This document shows, piece by piece, positions 1-10,095 of a stretch of DNA of 64,000 bases. The number at the start of each line of letters is the position of its first letter. The first letter of the stretch is position 1. This stretch comes from Inia geoffrensis (Eukaryota; Chordata; Mammalia; Artiodactyla; Iniidae): assembly GCA_036417435.1 (NCBI GenBank), contig CM070901.1:53351001-53415000 (forward strand), read 5' to 3'. The translations under genes and the position numbers were made by a program. The notes beneath the pieces were generated by a model, which worked only from the letters and a program-made list of their open reading frames with translations, was not told where the DNA came from and did no database searches.

Positions 1-250
1 TAGTGTGTGGAAACTTCTTCCTTCACAGCTCCCTCCCACTGTGCAGGTCCCATCCCTGTTCTTTTGTCTCTGTTTATTCTTTTTTCTTTTGCCCTACCCA
101 GGTACGTGGGAGAGTTTCTTGCCTTTTGGGAGGTCTGAGGTCTTCTGCCAGCTTTCAGTGGGTGTTCTTTAGGAGTTGTTCCACATATAGATGTATTTCT
201 GGGGAGGACGTTGATCTCCACATCTTACTCTTCTGCCATCTTGAAGCTCT
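1..250 (-). mobile_element. L1 retrotransposon, 5' end of 5' UTR (partial, runs off window)
   Basis: Read on the minus strand, this stretch begins with AGAGCTTCAAGATGGC and then continues purine-rich. CAAGATGGC in the first 20 bases is the YY1-type site that marks the start of L1 5' UTRs, and the following text matches my memory of the cetartiodactyl L1 5' UTR. The sharp break at about 250 would be the intact 5' end. The body of the element lies to the left of the window, so length and coding state cannot be judged. The adjacent plus-strand open frame is not a gene. Confidence 0.6.
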
Positions 251-286
251 AGCCCTCCCATCGTAACTTAAAGGGAAACTTCCACA

Positions 287-1218
287 ATGTCTGGAGCCCT
301 TGATGTCCTGAAAATGAAGGAGGAGGATGTCTTCAAATTCCTTGCAGCAGGAACCCACTTAAGTGGCAGCAACCTTGACTTCCAAATGCAATAGTACATC
401 TACAAAAGGAAGCCAACCCCTGGAGAAGCTTCTGTTGGCAGCTCGTCCCATCATTGCCATTGAAAACCCAGCTGATGTCAGTGTCATATCCTCCAGGAAT
501 ACTGGCCAGCGAGCCGGGCTGAAGTTTGCTGCTGCCACCGGAGCCACTCCTATTGTGAGCCGCTTCACTTCTGGAACCTTCCTTGAGCAGATCCAGGCAG
601 CCTTCTGGGAGCCACGACTTCTGGTGGTTACTGATCCCAGGGCTGACCACCAGCCTCTCGCAGAGGCCTCTTACGTTAACCTGCCTACCATTGCTCTGTG
701 TAACGCAGACTCTCCTCTGTATTATGTGGACATTGCCATCCCATGCAACAAGAAGGGAGCCCAGTCAGTGGGTCTGATGTGGTGAATGCTCGCCAAGGAT
801 GTTCTGCGCATGTGTGGCACCATCTCCCGTGCACAACCGTGGGAGGTCATGGCTGATCTCTACTTCTACAGAGATCCTGAAGAGATTGAAAAGGAAGAGC
901 AGGTGACAGCCAAGAAAGCTGTGACCAAGGAGGAATTTCAGAGTGAATGGGCCGCTCCAGCTCCTGAGTTCACTGCTTCTCAACCTGAGGTGGCAGACTG
1001 GTCCGAATGTGTGCAGGAGCCCTCTGTGCCTATTCAGCCGTTCCCCACTGAAGACTGGAGTGCTTAGCCTGCCACTGAAGACTGGTCTGCAGCTCCCACT
1101 GCTCAGGCCACTGAATGGGTAGGAACAACCAGTGAGTCATCTTAAGCTGTTCTTCCACACTCTTAAAATGGAAATAGGTTGACGGAAAACAAACAGTTTC
1201 TTAAACAAACAAACAAAA
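287..1218 (+). pseudogene. RPSA: RPSA (40S ribosomal protein SA / laminin receptor) processed pseudogene
   Basis: An intron-less copy of the RPSA mRNA. It starts at the ATG at 287 (MSGALDVL...), runs through family segments such as [35 protein letters not shown] and [16 protein letters not shown], and ends at a TAA at 1143-1145. A short 3' UTR and a decayed A-rich tail (1203-1218) follow. The parent is a small-ribosomal-subunit protein of about 295 residues. Lesions are TAG at 392-394, a frame-changing deletion at about 409-420 that removes roughly ten codons, Trp to TGA at 783-785 and Gln to TAG at 1065-1067; the last Trp codon of the C-terminal tail is also lost. Loss of all introns plus the A tail indicates L1-mediated retroposition. 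It is not expected to make protein. Confidence 0.95.
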
Positions 1219-2010
1219 GTCTACAAATAACAAATGCTGGAGAGGATGCAGAGAAAAGGGAACCCTCCTACACTGTTGGTAGGAATGTAAGTTGGTGCAG
1301 CCACTGTGGAAAACAGTATGGAGGTTCCTCAGAAAACTAAAAATAGAATTACCAATATGATCAAGCAATCCCACTCCTGGGCAAATATCCAGACAAAACT
1401 ATAATTCAAAAAGATACGTGCACCGCTATTTCATAGCAGCACTATTCACAATAGACAAGACATGGAAACCACCTAAATGTCTGTCAACAGATGAATGGAC
1501 AAAGAAGATGCGGTACATATATACAATGGAATACTACTCAACCATAAAAATGAACGAAATAATGCCATTCGCAGCAACATGGATGCAACTAGAGATTATC
1601 ATACAAAGTGAAGTAAGTCAGAAAGAGAAAGATAAATACCATATGATATCATTTATAAATGGAATCTAAAATATGACACAAGTGAACCTATCTGCAAAAC
1701 AGAAACAGACTCACAGACGTAGAGAACAGACTGGTGGTTGCCAAGGGGGAGGGGGTTGGGATAGGGATGAAGTGAGAGGTTGGGGTTAGCAGATTAAGCT
1801 TTTATGTATAGAATGGATAAACAACAAGGTCCTACTGTATAGCACAGGGAACTATATTCAATATCCTATGATAAACCATAATGGAAAAGAGTATTTTAAG
1901 AAAAGAATGTATATACATGTATAACTGAACCACTTTTCTGTACAGTAGTGACTGACACAACATTATAAACAACTGTACTTCAATAAAAAAGAAAAAAAAG
2001 AAAAAAGAAA
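1219..2010 (+). mobile_element. L1 3' end (ORF2 C-terminus plus 3' UTR), 5'-truncated
   Basis: The sequence opens in the ORF2 C-terminal region (ACAAATGCTGGAGAGG...), passes the characteristic ATTCACAATAGACAAGACATGG and ATGGAATACTACTCA segments, then enters a 3' UTR with a G-rich stretch at 1745-1766. It ends in an A-rich tail at about 1985-2010. The ORF2 frame survives only from 1418 to 1669. It abuts the A-tail of the RPSA pseudogene, so it may have inserted into that tail. Confidence 0.85.
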
Positions 2011-2605
2011 TGCAACTAGATGCACACCAAACATAAAAGAATGTTCTCAGCAGCAATGATGACCAAAAACTGGGAAAGAGCCAAATGTCCATCAAAAGTA
2101 GAATGGATAGGGACTTCCCTGGCAGTCCAGTGGTTAAGGCTCTGTGTTTCCAATGCAAGGGGCACGGGTTCAATCCCTGGTTGGGCAACTAAGATCCCAC
2201 ATGCTGCATGGCATGGCCCAAAAAATTAAAATTTAAAATAAAAAAAAAGTAGAATGGATAAATTCTTATGTATTTATACAGTGTAATACCATATGACAGT
2301 GATAATCAGGGAACTACAGCCACATGCAACAGCTATGAATGATTGTCATTGAGTGGAAGAAGCTACCACAAAAGAGTACATGTTGTAGAAATTCATTTAT
2401 AAAAACTCGAAAAATTAGGAAAAATAATATTTGGTGATAGGATTCCAGTTCCCTTTGGGTATTGGAGGTTGGGGCTGGGAAAGGACATTACAGGGGATTC
2501 TTGAGATCTGGTGATGCTTTACTTCTTCATCTGGGTAGTTACACCCATCTGTTCACTTTGAGAAAATTCATGGCAATAAACACTTAGAATTTTTTAAATA
2601 AATAT
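2011..2605 (+). mobile_element. Older L1 3' end fragment, interrupted by a SINE
   Basis: Diverged L1-like text (AAAAACTGGGAAAGAGCCAAATG, then after the SINE the 3' UTR-like run to TTCATGGCAATAAACACTTAG). The two halves, 2011-2109 and 2246-2605, join across the 15-bp duplication created by the SINE at 2110-2245. No coding potential remains. Confidence 0.55.
2110..2245 (+). mobile_element. CHR-family tRNA-derived SINE, short (about 135 bp) form
   Basis: Starts GGGACTTCCCTGGCAGTCCAGTGG and has a B-box-like GGTTCAATCCC and an A-rich tail. It is flanked by an exact 15-bp TSD, AAAGTAGAATGGATA, at 2095-2109 and 2246-2260, which proves insertion into the older L1 piece. It lacks the central and 3' modules seen in longer copies of this window. 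Confidence 0.92.
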
Positions 2606-2729
2606 CACTTCCAAAAAGGTGTCAACTCCATGATGAAGGTTAGCTCTTGTTTTATACTTCTGTATATCGCATATGCTGTCTCTATATAATCTATTTTATG
2701 ACCCTCTTCACACTCATAGTCACCTGTTC

Positions 2730-2830
2730 AATATTTTTCTTAAGCTCTGTAAGGGCATAGAGTTTATGCCCCAACACCTAGCACAGTGCCCACAAAGGTA
2801 GATAGTTAATAAATATTTTTTGCATGGTTA
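2730..2830 (+). repeat. L2 LINE 3' end remnant
   Basis: Contains the diagnostic L2 tail pattern: AGCTCTGTAAGGGCATAG, CCTAGCACAGTGCCC, then AATAAATATTTTTTGCATGG. Old and degraded. Confidence 0.6.
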
Positions 2831-3874
2831 AATGGATCTCAATGACACCTTGCACTAAGGTGAATTTTAAATATGCCTGCTCACTTTTCTGAGTTGATCT
2901 CAAACTTTTCTCCTTGCTTGAAAGAGGACATTCCTCCACACTAGTCTCCTGAGAGCACAACCTTTTTTTTTTTTCCTCCAAGTGTGATTTCCCTGTCATG
3001 TACATTCATGGCACCACATAAATATTAAAAGCATGATCAAATGTTCCGCAGTTGGAATATGTTGAGTGAATGACTCAGTGAGAAGTGTCTTTCTGTTGTG
3101 TGATTAAACAAGACACATAATATTACATGTTGTCAGAACAGGATGAAGTCAACATAGTCTAGATTAATGTGGATGTTACTGGCTTGTCCATGGCCAGAAT
3201 GGATGGGGAATCTGGCATTATCCCTGGCCAGTGGAAAAAAACTTAGACAAGTTCTGAAGCTAATATTTTTTGATCTTTCCATACCCTGAGCAGCATTTCT
3301 TCGCTACTGTGGATTGGGGAGAAGGTCGGATTATTCAGAACACATGGATCACTTGGGGAAAGAGAACACAAAACGCTTAAAACTTGACTCTGATCAACAT
3401 AAGACTTGGGTCCTGCCAAGTTCAAATGCAGTTTTTCCAAGATACAAATTTCATGGATAAGTTCAGGGAACCAAAGGGACATTTGGTCAGTTGGCAACTG
3501 AGCTGAAGCTGGTTGAGGATCCAAATTCTTTCCTCACATCTTCACATCCAACTCCTCCCCTCCACTCTGCTACTACTTGGGTATCCCCTGGTGTCATATT
3601 TAGCATTCAGATTCTTTCACATAGGCTGTCTTTACAGGCCTTAATGAGCAGAGGAAAAAATGACAGAAAACAAAGAAACACATGAGCTGTTCTTTCACCT
3701 CTCCACCACCTGAATGGATCCAGTGTCCCTCCTCTATAAAATTCTGCCCCAAAATGGTGCTGCATCATACGTGTGCCAGCGAAAGTAGGCATGAGGGTGG
3801 GGGGAGAGGAGAATTGGGGGTGGATGGTTCAGGTTATGGGGACAGTGTGTTCTTTCAAGAACAGAAGGAAACCT
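2831..3874. other. No recognisable gene or repeat
   Basis: About 1 kb of ordinary sequence. Open frames here are short, lack family resemblance and occur on both strands. I see nothing I can name. Confidence 0.5.
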
Positions 3875-4064
3875 GGGCTTCCGTGGTGGCGCGGTGGTTG
3901 AGAGTCTGCCTGTCAATGCAGGGGACACGGGTTCGTGCCCCGGTCTGGGAGGATCCCACGTGCCGCGGAGTGGCTGGGCCCATGAGCCATGGCCGCTGAG
4001 CCTGCGCGTCCGGAGCCTGTGCTCCACAACGGGAGAGGCCACAACAGTGAGAGGCACACGTACC

Positions 4065-4095
<31 letters not shown>
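3875..4095 (+). mobile_element. CHR-family SINE, central-deletion form
   Basis: GGGCTTCCGTGGTGGCGCGG head, B box GGTTCGTGCCC, the CCATGGCCGCTGAGCCTGCG body and a 29-base A tail at 4067-4095. The A-box position carries G where A is expected. Flanks resemble each other (GGAAACCT / GAAACCCT) but do not form a clean TSD. The antisense reading frame that recurs in such copies is a by-product of the SINE. Confidence 0.93.
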
Positions 4096-4098
<3 letters not shown>

Positions 4099-4324
4099 AA
4101 AGAAACCCTTTAAAAAAAGGAAGAAGCCAGTCTGAAAGTCTGTAAAATGACATTCAACTGAAGTCCCTTTCTTTAAACATAAACAGATGTATAATGTCCA
4201 GAAGTCCTCAAATGGAATAATGCCTAAATACCTAAAGGCAGAATGTGGCTGGATATCCAATAAGAAATTATGATTTAAAACACTGCATTGTCTAAAGAGC
4301 GATAGTTAAGATAATCAAATTCAT

Positions 4325-4475
4325 TCTTTCATTCAACTAACATGCATTGAATATCTACACTGTGCCCAGAGACTGTGCTATGTGCCAGGGTATTCACATA
4401 GGTAAGAGGCCTGCACCCTGGAGGAGTTTATATTTTAGTGGAGGAGATAAGATAATAAAGAATTGTAGTAACACT
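4325..4475 (-). repeat. L2 LINE remnant, antisense
   Basis: Reads as the reverse of an L2 3' region: CATTGAATATCTACACTGTGCC, GACTGTGCTATGTGCCAGG, then CACCCTGGAGGAGTTTATATT. A GGAA-rich stretch follows at 4485-4505. Confidence 0.6.
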
Positions 4476-4716
4476 GTGAGCATAGAAGGAAGGAAGGAAA
4501 GAAGGAAGAGGAAGATAGGTAAGGAGATGGTAGTATGGAAAAGAAACTGCCTAAATCTACCCGGGAAATTCTGGAATGACTTTAGTGGATGACAGTAACA
4601 TGAATAATTAATAGTGGCATTAGCAATAATTGTTATTGTTATTGTTGTATCCTGGTGAATCTGGGGTGACATATAATGGTATGAATAATATGGGTCAGGT
4701 ACATTAAAATAATCCC

Positions 4717-4922
4717 TTTTTTTTTTTTTGTGGTACATGGGCCTCTCACTGTTGTGGCCTCTCCCGTTGTGGAGTACAGGCTCCGGACGTGTAGGCTCAG
4801 CAGCCATGGCTCACGGGCCCAGCCGCTCCGTGGCATGTGGGATCTTCCCGGACTGGGGCACGAACCCGTGTCCCCTGCATCGGCAGGCGGACTCTCAACC
4901 ACTGCACCACCAGGGAAGCCCC
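4717..4922 (-). mobile_element. CHR-family SINE, central-deletion form
   Basis: Minus-strand copy: a T tract, then GTGGTACATGGGCCTCTCACTG, and ending at CACCAGGGAAGCC. A 9-bp TSD ATCCCTTTT lies at 4712-4720 and 4923-4931, overlapping the tail. Confidence 0.93.
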
Positions 4923-5184
4923 ATCCCTTTTTAAGTTAGGAAGTTCATTGTATTACATAAAAATATCTAAAACAGGCAATGACGTATTGTCAAAAATGAT
5001 TTTCAGTGAATAGGAAGGTCACTGGACAACAGAATCCCTAACAAAATTACAAGAAAGTAAAGTTGTGCTGGTAATTGCTAATAATTAACCCTTGCTATTT
5101 TATAAGACAGTTTAAAAATAATAAAACATTAGAATTAGAAGAGACCTAGACAGACATGTAGCTTAATATTAGTATTCCTTGACT

Positions 5185-5299
5185 ACACATATTTGTCTAC
5201 CCTTCTATCTGCCCTATTAGTCTGTAAGCTCTTTGAGGGTAGGGCCTGTGTCTTATTTATTTTTTGTCATAGTACTAAACAAGAAACAAGAGCTCAATA
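5185..5299 (+). repeat. L2 LINE 3' end, interrupted by a SINE
   Basis: Typical L2 terminal text (TCTGTAAGCTCTTTGAGGG, then GAGCTCAATAA). The last bases are duplicated at 5653-5664 on the far side of the SINE at 5300-5652. Confidence 0.65.
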
Positions 5300-5652
5300 A
5301 CAGGGGCTTCCCTGGTGGCACAGTGGTTGAGAATCTGCCTGCCAATGCAGGGGACACGGGTTCGATCCCTGGCCTGGAGAGATTCCACATGCTGCGGAGA
5401 AACTAAGCCCATGCACCACAACTACTGAGCCTGCACTCTAGAGCCCGAGTGCCACAACTACTGGGCCTGCATGCCACAACTACTGAAGCCCACATGCCTA
5501 GAGCCTGTGCTCTGCAACAAGAGAAGCCACTGCAATGAGAAGCCCGCGCACCGCAGTGAAGAGTAGCCCCCGCTCGCAGCAACTAGAGAAAGTCCACACA
5601 CAGCAATGAAGACCCAACTCAGCCAAAAATAAATAAATTAATTTTTTAAAAA
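5300..5652 (+). mobile_element. CHR-family SINE, long form (about 350 bp)
   Basis: GGGCTTCCCTGGTGGCACAG head, B box GGTTCGATCCC, then repeated CCACAACTACTG modules, a GCACCGCAGTGAAGAGTAGC module and an A-rich AAATAAATAAATT tail. A 12-bp TSD AAGAGCTCAATA flanks it at 5288-5299 and 5653-5664. Four bases, ACAG, sit between the left TSD and the canonical SINE start. This is the full-length architecture from which the shorter copies in the window appear to derive. Confidence 0.92.
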
Positions 5653-5664
5653 AAGAGCTCAATA

Positions 5665-8522
5665 GTGTTTTCCAAAGGAAGAAACTAGGAGGATATTTAT
5701 TCAACCCCTTTACTTCAAAAGAATGGAAACTAAGCCTCAGAGTTATGAAGGACTAAAAGGCAAAACAAAATTTTTTAATAGTAAAGACAAGCCTGGAACC
5801 CAGATCTCTTGACCCCAGGCCAGGTTACTGTCCATCATATCATATTACCCACCTACAATTAAGCACTAATCAATGGAACATGTAGAGAAGAATGTTTTGG
5901 GGTCATAGTTTCTAAAGTTCTGTTATCTTCTTGTAGCGTTCCCCTACATCTTTCACCTCCTCCATGCAGATGCAAAAAAAAAAAAAAAAGAGAATATAAA
6001 TTTGAAACCCCATTTTTAAAATGCTGCTGATCACTGAAACCCTAAGTCTCACCTCTGACATTGTCCCAAGACCCCATAGATCCCTAAGACAATTGGAAGT
6101 CTCACAGAGTATGTGAAACTAGCCCAGTTTCCCATGTTTTTTTCACTTTCTACTGTAGGTCATTAGCAGGATTCTATTTTAGGACAGAAATGTTTTTACT
6201 ACCCCTCAAATCATACCAAAGTAGGTAGTTTTCTACTGAATTGATTCTGCATAGCAAAAAGCACTGCTGGCTTATTTGTTCTTCCAAGCAGTAGAGGGCC
6301 TTTCTCTTAGCCTGATATGGTTTTTTATCCCTGTATACCTTGTACTGTGATGTTGAGGGTGGTGATGGTGATGATGATTTTTATTTTTTATTTGTCTTTG
6401 GTTAACATTGATTGAGTTTTGCCTTAAGGATTCCAGGTTAAAAGTTAAGACAGTAGAGGAACTAACTTTCTGGGAGTTTCCATTCATAAATAAATAAAGC
6501 AAAAATTTAGGTAATGATCATGGTGCTGTCAGAATACCTTGACATACAGTCTTTCATCTAATCCACCCAGGGCAAGAGGTTTTTATTCTTATTTTACAAG
6601 TGAGAATACTAAGCCTCTGGTGATTACCCACACTCACATAGCTAATGAATGGTGAAACTGAGACTCCAATCCAACACTTTGGACTCCAAATCTACTTGGA
6701 ATTTTGCCTAGCACAAGACAGGGCAAAGGGTAATCAGCAAAATCCAGCAGGTGAAAATTAAATTTCCTTTATAAGCAAATTAAAGAACTAAAATAAAATA
6801 GATCAAATTAAACCAATTTTGTGTCAAGCTCCCAGAATTAAAACTGAATTCTTAATCTCAATTCACTCTCTATATAGAGCCACCATATTGACCTTGGAAA
6901 ACTATGAAGTTGGATTATTTTCATCATTTAGCAAGGAGGGAAAAAAAGCTGAAAACAATTAGGAAGGCCAAGCAAGTAGAAGGATGTTTTGACTCCAGTT
7001 GGTATAGAAATAGATTGAGAAAAAAATCAGAAGATGTGAGCCATTCCTTATGAGGCTCCGGTACTCATTTGTCGGGTTAAATTTGATATTGTATCATAAG
7101 TGTGTTTTACATAAGATTCTGAAAGCTCAGTGTTTCTAAATGGCTGTTCCTTCTAGAATATCGTTCTGGCTGCAGAGGTGTACAGTCCTAAGAGCAGAAG
7201 GATACTTTATCAAGAAAGCAGAAACTGATTCACCATATTGAGTTTCTAAATTTTACAGAGTTTTCAACACCATTCTTTTTTAATTATGAGACGTTGAGAT
7301 AAATTTGAATCTTAAACTGATTCCACTGGTGTCAGCTGTTGATCCTTGTATGAGCAAACAATCTGATATCCTCACTCAATAGGGAGGCATTCTGACAGGG
7401 ATCTTGTCCCAAGAAAACTTACTCTTTTTTTTTTTTTTGACTCATTAGAGATCTCAATACATCTCCTAAGAGCATTACTTATTTTCCAGGGTCACACAGA
7501 CCTTAAATATTCAATTACCCAGAAAAAAAAAATCAGTGACTGGCATTAAAAACAACTGAATCTACAGATGGCTTAAATGAACATTCTGGGAATCACTAGA
7601 GCCACTCAGTATTCTCCAGGGAGCATTAATAATGTAATTCCTGACTGCTGTAACTTAATTCATTACATACTACTGAGCACCAGGTATATGCAAAGTACTA
7701 CACTCAGTGTAATAGAGAGAAAACCATGGTCCTCGTTCTCAAGGAGTTCACTGTGTAACAAGAGACAGTAGATATGCTTATAAGAGACTATAAAACAAGT
7801 AAAAGTACCATAAGAAATGCCACAGGACTCCAATAGTCAACTTCTGCTCCTAGTTGCTAACCTCAGATGACTTCCAGCAAACCTGATGTTAATTTCTGCT
7901 ACACTAAGAGCATCAGGAATCTTCTGACTGGGTCAGATTCTACCTCAGAGTCAAGGTTTTGTTCTTTGAATCTGTTTTCGCTCCTGCTTTGGTTTTCCTT
8001 CTTGTCCCTGACCCTTTCCCAGCTCTTCCTCTATCTCTACCTGCTAAGACTTTAGGCTATTGGTCCTGTCTTGCTCTATACTGAGGGTTCTGTGCTCTCT
8101 TGATTTCTGCTCCTTTGCCCAGGTTTACTCCACTGCCAGGTTGTGACGACATGTCTGTGACACTGTCAGACTGCTCATCTGAATTCTGGCTCTTGAACCT
8201 TGATCCTTAGATGATCTGGCTTACTCTTAGGACTATGTCTGCCTATGTCTTTTCAACCCACACCCAATTCCTGTTCCCTATCAAACTCTTTGACACTGCA
8301 GGTACCTTGATAGGATCTTAGAGATACAGAATAAAATCACTGAGTATTACATCTAATCAAACTGTTTGAACAAAGACAATGAAAATTATTTCTGTCAGTT
8401 AAATGACTGAATTAGAAGAACCTTTAGAAAAGAGGATTCATGCTGTGAACTGAACCATGTAAAAGATCAAAATCACCAAATTAAATACCCTAACAAGAAA
8501 AATGTGTGTTATGTAGCAGCAG
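5665..8522. other. No gene; scattered ancient repeat remnants
   Basis: Possible L3/CR1 or MIR-like tail at 5690-5840 (GGAAACTAAGCCTCAGAG... GAACCCAGATCTCTTGACC). A 17-base A run at 5973-5989. Antisense MIR-like text at 6580-6700 (TTATTTTACAAGTGAGAATACTAAGCC). Antisense L2-like text at 7655-7830 (CACCAGGTATATGCAAAG... CAAGGAGTTCAC). The rest is unassigned, and no open frame resembles a known protein. Confidence 0.45.
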
Positions 8523-8535
8523 CTACTTTCTGAGA

Positions 8536-8740
8536 TTTTTTTTTTTTTTGTGGTACGCGAGCCTCTCACTGTTGTGGCCTCTCCCGTTGCAGAGCACAGG
8601 CTCCGGATGCGCAGGCTCAGCAGCCATGGCTCACGGGCCCAGCCGCTCCGCGGCATGTGGGATATTCCCGGAACGGGGCACGAACCCGTGTCCCCTGCAT
8701 CGGCAGGAGGACTCTCAACCACTGCGCCACCAGGGGAGCC
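8536..8740 (-). mobile_element. CHR-family SINE, central-deletion form, exact TSD
   Basis: Minus-strand copy with a T tract, GGTACGCGAGCCTCTCACTG, and end CACCAGGGGAGCC. It is bounded by a perfect 13-bp TSD CTACTTTCTGAGA at 8523-8535 and 8741-8753. A perfect TSD and near-regular sequence suggest a relatively recent insertion. Confidence 0.95.
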
Positions 8741-8899
8741 CTACTTTCTGAGAATTTTATCTCCAGTTCCCCAATATAGCATAAAATCATGTATATAAGA
8801 GCTAGAAAGAACTTTAGAGGTTGTGTAGTTAAACCTTGTACTCGTTAAAAACAAACAAACCTCCGGTAGATAACCCTCTTAGGAAGGTCTTCAACCTCA

Positions 8900-10095
8900 T
8901 TTATCCAACCCACACTTACTGATCATCCACTATGAGCCAATCTCCTGCTACAGCAGCAGATATAAAAATGAAACAAAGATCTAGGCCTCAAGAAGCTTCC
9001 AACCAGGCCAGGGATAAACAAGAAACAAATAATTGTAATACTGTGTGATGACTATTATGATAGAAACAAGTTCAGGATTCTGTGGGAACTCACAGGAGTC
9101 AAGAATGGAACCTCACTGAGATCAGCATAATTAAGAGTATGAAGGGAGATTAGAAATGACTTTCCAGTACTGGAGACTCTTGGGATGAGCTGGAATCAGC
9201 CAAGTCCCAGGAGGTGAACAGGTATATGAGACTGAGATGAGAGCATGCACAAGGGCAAGAAGGCATAAGAAAGGAAAAGCAGGAGTGGTAAAAGCAAGAG
9301 CTAGATAATAAAAGGCCATGTTTATTCCAACAAGAAGATTGGATGGTACCTTGAAGACAGTGGGGAGCCAATGAAGGACGATGAGTGGGAGAATACATGA
9401 AAATATTTGCATTTTAGAAAAAAATGACTTTAGCAGTAATGTAAAGAATGGACTAAAGGAGTATGAGACTGAAGTGGTAGAAAAACTAAGCTAATGCATC
9501 TAATGTAGAAAAGTATGGCAGGACTGTGTGAGCTCAATCCCAGGGCCAAAACAAAATCCTGAAAAATAGGAAAAGGAAGTAGTGCCACCTGGGTAGTGTA
9601 GGAAAAAACAGGATGAGTCATAACCTCTGATCAGAACCCAGTTAACTTCACACCTTCCCTTAAGTCCATACAAGTGTCCAGGAATACAGAAACTATATCA
9701 TTCATGGTACCAAGGTATCTTTCTTCAAGTCTTTGGTACAGATGTGCCCAACACTGTATAAATATTTCCATCCCTCTCCAACTCCCTTATACATGCCTGC
9801 CAGACCATTGCTGGTCAATCTTACCTCCCATGCTTACAAGAGAATGTGAAATTTTATAGTGGCTGGGAATATCAATCTTGCATTGGGTCCCATGTCTCTA
9901 CTTTTGTCATGGAACTGGAGTTTACTGAATGAAGAGACAATTACAGTAATCCAGATTAGAAATGACGAGAGCCTAAACCAAAGCAGGTTAGGTGTGACAA
10001 AGATAGAGAACAGATTAGGGTGGCATTTTAAAGAAAGAATTGGTAAGACCATGGATGACAGAGACTGGAGAAGAAGGCTGACTTTGTAAGTGTCT
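8900..10095 (-). repeat. L2 LINE, extended antisense remnant
   Basis: Antisense L2 pattern in order: AGGCCTCAAGAAGCTTCCAAC, GATAAACAAGAAACAAATAA, GCACAAGGGCAAGAAGGC, GGGGAGCCAATGAAGGACG, and later TTACAGTAATCCAGATTAGAAATGACGAGAG (9940-9970). The section at 9480-9900 is less clear and may be unrelated sequence. No L2 ORF is intact. Confidence 0.6.

Noticed and set aside
363..1067. Possible functional RPSA-like gene
   Set aside because: Several stops, a frame-changing deletion, no introns and an A-tail identify a processed pseudogene.
3875..3970. tRNA gene suggested by A- and B-box motifs in the SINE heads
   Set aside because: SINEs of this family derive from a tRNA. The sequence continues into the SINE body, and I see no good cloverleaf with an acceptor stem.
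3894..4145. Recurrent 70-130-residue open frames reading like one protein family (SPPADAGDTGSCP... and RSTGSGCAGSAAMAHGPS... on the other strand), also at 4639, 8438, 17359, 41060, 48465, 49862, 55022
   Set aside because: All coincide with CHR SINE copies. The shared frames are a consequence of the SINE sequence, not a gene family.
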